From: Holacanthus passer
Lineage: Eukaryota; Chordata; Actinopteri; Pomacanthidae
Assembly (NCBI GenBank): GCA_025331565.1
Contig: JAFREQ010000045.1
Coordinates: 1,612,001 to 1,676,000, forward strand
Direction of reading: 5' to 3'
Length of the DNA: 64,000 nt
A program made the position numbers and the translations under genes. Numbering within the stretch: position 1 is the first letter of the stretch; each line of letters opens with the position of its first letter. Of this stretch, positions 12,401 through 21,007 are shown in pieces. Under the pieces are notes generated by a model. That model saw nothing but the letters and a program-made list of their open reading frames with translations, was not told where the DNA came from and did not search any database.

Positions 12401-13481
12401 AAAAATAATTCTCATAAATAATCCTGTGTGTTATTCAAATTCTCTAACTTTCTTATTTGAGATTGTGCAAAAATTTCAAAGACTGATATATCATCTGTTG
12501 TTGCAATAAATTAAATATGAAGTAAAGGTAAATTATAACACACATGCTAAGAGATGACAGGATAATTTAGATTATGTGTCCTGTAAGATATGGAGAACAA
12601 TAACACTGATGTTGCCATTTAAATCAGAAATTTATCACATTTACAAAATCTCCTACCAGAGATCCAACATGGAGTTAAACATGATTTATCCAAAGTAGCT
12701 TTGATACTTTTTTTTAACACACAGCTGTTCCTTGTATTCACAGACAGGTAAATGGATGCAAGGTGAGATGTGTGGCTGCAGAAGCTACAGGAGGATCAGT
12801 GCGACGCCTGGTGGTGACTTGATGTAATTGCAATAATCACTTCGATTTCAGCCAACTCAAGTTCCTCCTTGGCACCAGACATGGTAAAGAAACACATCTA
12901 CAGTTTTTAGGACTCATAGACTGGTTGTTTTATAATAACAGACAGATGTAAAAGTACATAAACCTGTGGTGCTATGCTGCAGATACAGTAAGTAAAATAT
13001 TTTATTTATTTAATTTTCTATTTATATTCAAACATCTTGCACACATTAACAATCATGTTTATCTACTCCTTCCACTCACAATGTAAAAATCTAACTGTGC
13101 TAAACTACTGGTTATTCATTCAACTTCATGAAAATAGTTCAGCTGTTTGTTTTTACGTCATTGTGAGATTTAGATTCTGCCCCATCAGTTATGTGGAAGT
13201 GTTGGCAAACTTACTTAGACTTGTCCGCTCATCGAATTTGATATTTTTCCATCACAAAGAGAAAAAGGAAAAATGTCTCACTCCCTAAAAAGCTGTGGTT
13301 CAATTTTTAGCTTTATTATGTAGTAACTGCATTTTCACAAGCTATTTTCATTAAAATTATACATATATTTCTATGGCTTATATACTTTTATTTGGTCAAA
13401 CAGATAAAGGTCAGATTCTGGTTTCAAATAAATATTGACCAAAGAAAGAAGAAACACATAGATACACTGTGAAAATTTGCT

Positions 13482-13487
13482 TTTATT
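13482..13487 (-). terminator. Polyadenylation signal of lectin gene A
   Basis: AATAAA on the minus strand, about 110 bases beyond the stop codon at 13,599. It is the first such signal downstream, which gives a short 3' UTR ending near 13,465. The related gene B has the same signal in the same relative place. Confidence 0.6.
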
Positions 13488-13598
13488 AGATTCCAGATAT
13501 CACAGCAGACAGGTTAACTGTAATTCACTCTGACATACAAAGTTTAACTTGCAGAGTATTCAATTTCATAAGCTTTGTCATGTCATGGTATTATTTTT

Positions 13599-14079
13599 TC
13601 ATTTCATGCCTTTGGACATATCAGAGTTCCAAAGCTCACTGTTTTCCCTGCACAACACCAGCTTGCCATCATCTGTCAGTCGGAGGCGACACATGTTGTG
13701 CTCACCGTCGTGGTGTGAGTTTGTGTGCCACCTGGGCTCATTATTCTTGTTGTACATGACCAGGTTGCAGTCGGCCTGCATGCACAGGCGGATGGCATCT
13801 GATCCGTAAGTGTCTGAAGCCCACACAGGCTTCCAGCCGTAGATGACAAAGTTACCATCATCCTGCAGGACACAAACACACATTCGACTGTTATCAAACC
13901 AAACTAGAGAGTGATCGGTTATTTCAGCATTTCAATTTACACATGAGTTTTGATGAGCTTCTAAAATAAAATAAAAACACTTTGCTCACCTGGAAAATAG
14001 CCTTCCACTCCCTATTGTTGGACAACAGGAAGTCTCCCCTGCGGAGCTCGTCGTTTTTGGACAAGTAGTTCTTACTCAT
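13599..14079 (-). CDS. Lily-type (B-type) mannose-binding lectin, gene A
   Basis: Two coding exons, 13,990-14,079 and 13,599-13,862, joined in phase 0, give 117 residues. This matches the usual length of fish lily-type lectins such as fugu pufflectin, a mannose-binding skin-mucus protein. The product is a single bulb-lectin domain. QxDxNxVxY mannose sites are QDDGNFVIY (residues 30-38, split by the intron) and QADCNLVMY (about residue 60); a third site is degenerate (LTDDGKLVL). There is no hydrophobic signal peptide, as in pufflectin. The ATG at 14,079 follows a non-coding first exon at about 14,317-14,357, with its acceptor four bases before the ATG. It is closely related to gene B at 18.2-18.7 kb. 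Binding of mannose-rich microbial glycans is inferred from the family. Confidence 0.93.
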
Positions 14080-14316
14080 GATTCTGCAACAGAGGACATT
14101 TGTGATGTTGTTTCTGTCTCAAATACAGAATTGACAGCATATGTTTTGAAGTTGGTTCAGCATTTCAGTTGCTTTTGAGTTCATGATCCATCATGGCTAC
14201 AAACCACTATGAACCTGATGCACCTATTACAAAAAGAATGAACATCTCTGCACTACACTGCTCTTGCACAGTAACACATGAATCCATCGGTCAATACAGA
14301 AGAGTTGAGTACTTAC

Positions 14317-14410
14317 AGGCCTGAACGTCCTGCAGCAGTCGGTCTGTGAGCAGAAGTGAAATTCACAGCTGAGCCACTCCGTCTTTTTATCATCTGAGCT
14401 GGGGGTGGGG
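14317..14410 (-). promoter_or_regulatory. Promoter and non-coding exon 1 of lectin gene A
   Basis: On the minus strand a TATA-like GATAAAAAG (14,383-14,391) is preceded by CCACCCCCAGCTC (around 14,396-14,408). It is followed about 30 bases on by a putative start site and an exon ending GGCCT|GTAAGT at 14,317. Gene B has the same arrangement. Confidence 0.65.
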
Positions 14411-15689
14411 GGGGCAAGAGGAGTGTCAAGTCCTCTTTTTTTTTGCATCCGGACACTGTTGTTGATTTGCCATATTTGCACACGTTTCCAAATCTGTACT
14501 TAACACTGACGTTGGCTGTCAGTGATGCTAAACATGACAAAGAAAACAATTTATAGTTATATGGCATATTCAATTATCTGTGTCATGTATTATGAGATTG
14601 GCAAATAAATTTTGTAGAAAATGAGAAAACAGATATTTTACTTAAAGAGTAATATGAAATGTTTACTGTGCAATTGCCGCGTTTAATATTTCTATAATCA
14701 AACTCTAACGTGAAGCAAACTTTAAATGAAAATCCACTTATGCAACATAGGGATGAATATTACGCAGATGTCTATTATCCATGAATTTTGTGTCCTTTGC
14801 AGCTACTTCATACAGAGGAGCTGTGTAACAGTGAGGTAGTTGGAGATGAGTGTTCACATAAAGCATGAATACTGCAGAAGCCAGTCAAACAAACATTTCC
14901 GCTGTGTTCGTCTGACTCTTGCAGAAAAATGTAAATATGCTGCAGATACAGTAAGAAAATTCCAGAGCTGCAACATAATCATACATTTGACAGGCAAACG
15001 GCTTCACCTAATCTTTCTTCGTGTGGCTGGTGTAGAATGGCTGGTGGTTCAACAGACACATAACAAAAACATTTTATGGAACACAAGATTATCTGATATC
15101 TGTGTTTCTTTGCATGAGTGAATAAATGAATGTCTGTCTCTGAAGCACCGCACCTAACTTCTGCCCTGAAGGGAAACGTCAGTGATCAGGTCAACAACTT
15201 TTAAATAGTTTGACTTTTTTAGTTTCTCAGAATGTTTCTAAAATCATCATGAGTTATATGAGCTGGTCCCACATAAGTTCATCTAGAAACTTCATTTAAT
15301 TTTAAAATGACTTGAATTTTGTGGGGATTTTTTTAACCTGTGGGTTTTAAGACAAGAAGAGCAATATTGAAACTGATGTCCGTTTTCAGTTTCCACAATC
15401 CTCCTTTCTATATATACTTTTTATTTACACCTGTTTTTTTCACCTACTTGTATATATATAATAGTTCTATGCATTAATTTTTTTACCTGTCTTTGTTGAG
15501 TTGTATGTCTTTTTCTATTTGAACTGTGTGTAACATTGAGAGCAACAACAACAAAAATAAAGGCAAACATACTTGGCTTTATTATCCTAAGAAACTGAAT
15601 GCATTGCTGTACCTTGCAATAATTTATATGTGCACTCCAGGATAAAAACGGATATTTGATCTGTCTTGATTAAATACTGGGATGTTTGA
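14411..15689. other. Spacer between lectin gene A and the lectin relic
   Basis: AT-rich DNA without a recognisable exon. Open frames up to 93 codons are present but show no family signature or splice context. No strong repeat is recognised. Confidence 0.5.
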
Positions 15690-15969
15690 TTACGGTTTAC
15701 ATAGCAGGAAGGTTCACTGGTAACCTAAGCTGACATCCGAAGACGACCTTTACATGCAATGAAATCCAAAAGCATCATTCATGCCTCCTCACATTCCTGT
15801 TCACCAGCAGTTTGCCATCATCGGTCAGGTTGAGACGGCGCATGTTGCAGCTTGATTTGCCAGAGTTTGCAAAACACCTGGCTTCACCGTTCTTACTGTA
15901 TTTGAAAGAGGAACTGTTTGCCAAACCAACTTGTATGGTGATAATGCTTCCATGTTTTGCTTGTTTCAA
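15690..15969 (-). pseudogene. Decayed third lily-type lectin copy
   Basis: A minus-strand open frame contains YSKNGEARCFANSGKSSCN, then MRRLNLTDDGKLL. It aligns with the last exon of lectin gene B (YNKKDEPRWHTNSAKSNCN, then MCRLTLTDDGILK). The 3' UTR is also conserved: 'ggttcactgg.aacctaagc' and 'tgacatcc.aaga.gac' occur in both. The copy lacks the first half of the domain (no DDGNFVIY block, no upstream exon found). The second mannose site is lost, the WNS segment near the C-terminus is deleted, and the last codons are frame-shifted relative to the functional copies. It is therefore a pseudogene fragment of a head-to-tail lectin duplication. Confidence 0.8.
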
Positions 15970-17237
15970 CAGTTATTGCAAAATCAACAATCCGAAAGAA
16001 ATTCTCTGGAACACTTATCTCTAATTATATCTAAGGGGCATGTGTTTCAAAAAATCAATTACTATTTGATTTGGGATTGTCTCCTTTTTAAGAAACATTT
16101 CCAATATGCACACATGAACACATTTTCAGAGAGATGTAGGATTATAAGATCCAGGAAGTGGCTCAGCACACCCTTCGATGCAGTGTGTGGCCACAGTTAA
16201 CCTTATAGTCTTGTGTGTTTGCACCATTTCCAGAGACCAGCTGCAAAATACCATGATTATAAACTCGTTATGCAAGAAGATGAAGGCCTGAAACTTGATC
16301 GAGAGCCAACTATCACCTCCCTCTGACCTCAAAGCAATTTGTGATTACATAGTGTTCAGGACAAACACAGGGTTCATGGTCCAATATCACTGATGGAAAA
16401 TGCAGTGTAGGAAGAATTTTGATCTTTAACAAGTCTCCACACAACGCGGTTGATTACTGTCATTGCCTTGTGGCAGCGAATTCAACATATTTTACTTGTG
16501 AGCTGCTGCCCTGGCATTTGTTTTCCACAAGGATAAAAGATAACAGGAGAGTACATTAGTGAAATTCTGGTGAATAAAAGTCTGGGGGGGGGGTTAATCT
16601 TGTTTGCCAGGGTTTGCTTCACTCAGTGAACCATAAATCATCCTTTAAAGAGAGCAGCACAAAAGGGCGAGTGAATCTTGTGAGATGATCAGAATCAAAG
16701 GAGGACACTTTTTGTAAAACGTTTTCTCAACACAGGTTTGATTTCCTTAGTGGGGCTTTATGGAAAGTCTGGTTGGGCTTTATCACAGGTTTGAGCTTTT
16801 TATTTTTTACTCCATCTCACTTCACCCGACCGCATATAAAGTTGTTAAAAGTAGTTCCAGCTTAACCTACTACAACATTACATTACTACATTAGTCGTAA
16901 CCATTGCATGTTGTTGGTCATTGCTGCATTTGATATATATTTATATATACAACTATTTCATCATCTACTTGTATGTATATAGTACTTTTATGTTTATTTT
17001 TACCTCTATTTGTTGCCCTTGCTTTAGCTGTATGTCCATTTCTATCTGAACTGTGTGTAACATTACGAGCAGCCACAAAAAAAAAAAAAGTTGTTGATGC
17101 ATCAGTAATAATAACCTTATGTCATTATGTAACCCTGACTGATGTTATTCTGCTGCGTAATAGTTCATTTTGCCTCTTCCACCACTGAGAGGCAGCACCA
17201 GTCTGCTCCACTGCCTGATAACAGGAGCTGCCATTAG
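15970..17237. other. Spacer between the lectin relic and the hAT relic
   Basis: No exon seen. The positions where exon 2 and the promoter of the decayed lectin should lie show no match to the intact genes. The only notable item is a 19-base exact match ('taacaagtctccacacaac') at 16,427-16,445 with 20,675-20,693, near the end of the first chemerin-like gene. Confidence 0.5.
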
Positions 17238-17560
17238 ATCAGGGGTACTCAGCTTTAGGGGCCAGGAGGGCCAGATTTAAACCACAACAGGGGCAAAGGG
17301 CCAGACATCAGTGTTAACATATATTGTAACATTTTATTCACTGTATATACTACTGCTGTTTAATATTGCTATCTTGCTAGTCATTTTAATGCATTCCAAA
17401 GCATCATGGGATATTTAACAAATATTCTCAATTAGCGTAACAAATGTAGTGTAGTGACTAGTTTTCAAGGAGGTCAAGCTGACGTTATATTTGCACTGGA
17501 GTGAATAGCTTAACAATGATTACATTAATAAAGCTTGCAGAACATCATTGAAACCCGCCT
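17238..17560. mobile_element. hAT-type terminal region (non-coding)
   Basis: It begins 'caggggtactcagctttagg' and continues 'ggccaggagggccagattta', which resembles hAT terminal sequence seen in many fish. It directly adjoins the transposase relic on its lower-coordinate side and probably belongs to the same insertion. The opposite terminus was not identified. Confidence 0.45.
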
Positions 17561-17904
17561 AGCAACCCACCTAGCAACGTTTGGGTTTTGTTTCTCCTGA
17601 GATCGCTGTCAGGCGGATAGGCATCTTTGAACTCCGGGTGAAGCTGTTCGTGGTTGTAGATTCGCTCGCTTTGACACAGCAATAATTTTTTGACAGATGA
17701 GACACATTGGTTTTCCATGTAATCTCCGCAAAAGCAAACTCCATTTCCCATGCAGGGTAGAAAACCCCTGTTTTCATCATCCACTTTCCTTTTCCTTGTC
17801 GCCATCATTAATTGAGGTGCGTAATGTTGTGCCGCCTTGACACATGACCTCTCGTGATAATGAGACAAAAGTGCGAGAGTTGCACCCCGGAATCTGTATA
17901 ACAA
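17545..17904 (-). pseudogene. hAT-family transposase fragment (N-terminal, broken)
   Basis: The minus-strand frame contains MATRKRKVDDENRGF (start at 17,805), then IYNHEQLHPEFKDAYPPDSD and LRRNK. These are phrases I recognise from the N-terminal zinc-finger region of domesticated or transposon-encoded hAT transposases of the GTF2IRD2/ZBED5-like type. The middle has slipped frame: the expected aromatic stretch (EMEFAFAEI) lies in another frame (17,571-17,780). The usual CxxC of the finger is not intact and no catalytic domain follows. This is an inactive remnant, inserted between the lectin relic and lectin gene B. Confidence 0.65.
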
Positions 17905-18140
17905 TGCTTAGGGTTTGTTTTCAGAGTAATGTCTTGTGTGTCACAAATCCGTCTTGTTTTTTCTCCGTCTGATAGCCTTCGCAAAAATAATTTCACATTC
18001 ATAACCAGGCATGTCGGGGCCACAAAATAAGCACCTAGATGAATTATTTATTTGGGTTTATTCATGCAGAGATGCAGAGACAGACAGATCACTACAAACA
18101 GAAAGGAAAAAAAACATTAATGCATTGTTAAAAATTTTCT

Positions 18141-18146
18141 TTTATT
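18141..18146 (-). terminator. Polyadenylation signal of lectin gene B
   Basis: AATAAA on the minus strand about 85 bases after the stop codon at 18,231, in a 3' UTR clearly similar to those of gene A and the relic. Confidence 0.6.
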
Positions 18147-18230
18147 TGATTTCAGGTTGCATCACAGGCAGGTTCACTGGTGACCTAAGCTGACATCCAA
18201 AGATGACTTTCACACAGAATTTCAAAAGCT

Positions 18231-18693
18231 TCATTTCATGCCTCTGGACTGAGAGGAGTTCCAAATCTCATCAAATTCCTTGTCCAACTTCAGTATGCCG
18301 TCATCGGTCAGGGTGAGGCGGCACATGTTGCAGTTTGATTTGGCAGAGTTTGTGTGCCACCTGGGCTCATCCTTCTTGTTGTACATGACCAGGTTGCAGT
18401 CGGCCTGCATGCACAGACGGGTGGCGTCTGATCCGTCAGTGTCTGAAGCCCACACAGGTTTCCAGCCATAGACGACAAAGTTACCATCATCCTAAAATTT
18501 CCAAAAAAAACTTGTTATGTTGCATTTACTTTTACACAGACCAGCACACATGCATCCAGTCTTGAGAGCAAAAAAAAAATGTTAATAATAATAAGTTAGT
18601 CACCTGAAAAACAGCTTTCCACTGCCCATTGTTGGACATCAGGTAGTCTCCCCTGCGGAGTTCATCATTTTTGGACAAGAAGTTCCTGCTCAT
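18231..18693 (-). CDS. Lily-type (B-type) mannose-binding lectin, gene B
   Basis: Coding exons 18,604-18,693 and 18,231-18,491, joined in phase 0, encode 116 residues. The protein starts MSRNFLSKNDELRRGDYL and has the two canonical mannose sites QDDGNFVVY (split by the intron) and QADCNLVMY. The third site is degenerate (LTDDGILKL). The C-terminus SSQSRGMK parallels SDMSKGMK of gene A, and the protein is one residue shorter in the HTNS-NMCRL loop. There is no signal peptide, so it would be a leaderless mucus-type lectin by analogy with pufflectin. A TATA box (18,964-18,973) and a non-coding exon 1 precede it. It is an intact tandem paralogue of gene A. Confidence 0.93.
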
Positions 18694-18887
18694 GATTCTG
18701 CAACAAAAAGAAAACCTGTGTTGTCTCAATCTGAAACAGTGAAATGATGATTTTAATGATGCTTTAAAAACACCACAATTGCAGTTCAGATTTAAAAGTG
18801 AACTGCAATGACTCCTTCATGCATTAAGTTACTCTTGCACAGTAAAATGTGAATGCATCCATCAGTATAAAAGTACAACACACTTAC

Positions 18888-18990
18888 AGACTTGAATGTC
18901 CCACCCTGGTCAAACTGCAAGCAGAGGAAAAGGAGCGAGGTGAAAGACGGTAAATTCACTCCATTTTTATATACTCGAGCTGGGGGTGGA
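18888..18990 (-). promoter_or_regulatory. Promoter and non-coding exon 1 of lectin gene B
   Basis: The minus strand carries TATATAAAAA (18,964-18,973), with CCACCCCCAGCT just upstream (18,978-18,989). A short leader exon ends CAAGTCT|GTAAGTG at 18,888. The coding exon has its acceptor four bases before the ATG (GCAG|AATCATG), identical to gene A. Confidence 0.65.
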
Positions 18991-20690
18991 GAGAGACGGT
19001 GGGCAGAGAGGGGATGTCTTTTTCTTGCTTCCTGTTCCTTGCTTCGACTTGTATGAACCCCCCCCCAAAATGTCACACCATGCATTCATGGGTTTGGCCT
19101 TTTAGGGCATAAGCATGACCTTTGAAAGGTGACATGTTTAAGAGAGTCGTGGATGCATGTGAAAGAGGGACCCATGTCAAACATTTTTACATATGAATCG
19201 TTGATCAACACCTTAATTAGCCAACAATACTGAGGCTAATGTGCACAAGAACGTGCTCCAGGAGCTATACCCATCAGTTGTAAAATAATTTTCACACCTC
19301 AAGGAAAGTGGTGAACATGCACGAGCTGGTCACGAAGCCGTCATAGTTGCAGGCTACGTGAGAGCAGATGTGGCGTGACACAGTATGAAAGCCTTTCACT
19401 CAGTTTACCAAAGCTTTTGAGGTCTGAGGAGGACGTGCAATTTGATTACTCTGACCTTTGTGTTTTATCCAATCATTCAGCAGGCCTGTGGGGAGAGGTG
19501 CGATTATGTAACAGGGAGATTTTTTTTTTTTATTCCGAAAAATTCCTTATTGGCTCCCTGCACTTCCCTCGCTCTGTACATTGTTTAAAGTACATTATGT
19601 TCCTGTCAAGTGTGCACACAGCAGACGACGCTTGGCAGCTTTATCATATGTCAGGAAACGAAGAAAGCAACCACTTTAATCAAATAAATACACAGGTCAC
19701 CTTTTGATAAGATTTTATCCGCAATGCACAATCAACCTTCTTTCATACTTTAGCTGTGCAGCTCCCAAACAAAGTATTCAGATCCTTTACATACTACAAT
19801 ATACTGAGAAATACTTTTGTAAAGGCACAAAATATTATTAGAGAGATATACTTGTAGAATCAAGTAAAAGTACTTGATGTGCAGCAAGTCAGAGTCATAC
19901 GATTGTATTTCAATGCTGCAGCTGGTCGAGGTGGAGCTAATTCAATAACTTTGACTGTCCTGCGAACCTAAAACACAGACAATACTTTCAGTGGCCACTT
20001 TATTAAGTACAGCTGCACAATGTGGTGCAATCTAATACAACAGCCCTGCAGCCTCCAGGACGGTGTTTTGAGCTGTTTCTATAATACTTTTTACTTGTAA
20101 TAGATTACTTTGTGGTAATTTAGGAGTAATTCCCCCACTACTGCTTCCATGCAGTCACAGTTAAGTTCATTAACAGGTGCACATATGTACGTTTTCTTTC
20201 CCACCATTTTGCAGGATTTATAGTTTGTTAAAGTTAGTGTACATTAATTGGATGGCATCCCAAATAATGTACAACAAATACATGGCAATGGCCGTGGGCT
20301 GTTTTTGTTGCTGGGACTTGTTCAGATGTCAACATAGCACTGTAAAGGAGCCACATGTTGACACAGCTGGCATTAAGATTGGAAAGTAACTCACAGGTTC
20401 TCATGTCCGAATACTCAGAGATACTAAGAAAGGAAGCGGAGGTCAGTCATGATATTATTACAGTTATAAGTGCAATCTGTCTTCTGTGTGTTTGTGTGAT
20501 GCTGCAGCGTCTTTCATATGTACTGCATATGTGTCATTTTTGTTGGTTGCATAAAGTGTCAAACAGCCACGTATCCCATGCAGAAGGGGGAGCACTGAAC
20601 GAAAGTGATTGGGGCCAGAGGCGGAGATGTCTGATGAGGTGTTTAGCCTATAGCCTATAGAGAATCTGAATCTCTAACAAGTCTCCACAC
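18991..20690. other. Spacer between lectin gene B and the first chemerin-like gene
   Basis: No exon recognised. It holds an R3-family repeat at about 19,765-19,960 and a T-run near 19,520. Plus-strand open frames of about 100-110 codons (19,375-19,707 and 20,355-20,660) show no family features and no splice context. Confidence 0.5.
19765..19960 (+). repeat. Dispersed repeat family R3
   Basis: It reads 'agtattcagatcctttacat', then 'caagtaaaagtacttgatgt' and 'gctggtcgaggtggagctaa', the order seen in the common percomorph repeat of this family. Other copies are at 11,985, 22,245, 24,545 and (inverted) 43,995. Confidence 0.65.
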
Positions 20691-20710
20691 AACACAGATA
20701 CACGTCTGTT

Positions 20711-20716
20711 TTTATT
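20711..20716 (-). terminator. Polyadenylation signal of chemerin-like gene 1
   Basis: AATAAA on the minus strand about 290 bases beyond the stop codon at 21,008; the first good signal downstream. Confidence 0.5.
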
Positions 20717-21007
20717 ACATAACATTACATCTGGAATAGATTGACTTCACGAGCAAAGAAAGAACAATTGTCTCACAGCACAGATCAACGTGAGGTTAAA
20801 TCACCAGCATGTGATGAGAACATTATTGTAGACAAACATGACACTTTGAATTTGCTGCTTTTTTTTTATATCATAAGTGATACCTGGATGAGAGCTCTTC
20901 AGGAAACTGGCAAATCAAAGTCACCTCACTATAATAAAATAAGCATGCAACAGGTTAACTACAGATTCTGTGGCTACATGTTATGAAGCGTGTTATTTTT
21001 GCTCTCT

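Larger units (their letters stand above)
9641..13450. other. Intergenic spacer with dispersed repeats
   Basis: I see no credible exon on either strand. It contains a degenerate tandem/dispersed repeat at about 9,950-10,300, family R3 at 11,985-12,232 with a LINE-type tail inside, and part of an R2 element at 12,234-12,400. The rest is AT-rich single-copy-looking DNA between the nrbp-like leader and the end of the first lectin gene. Confidence 0.5.

Noticed and set aside
15775..15969. Lectin relic as a functional small gene
   Set aside because: It lacks half of the lectin domain, one mannose site and an upstream exon, and its C-terminus is frame-shifted.
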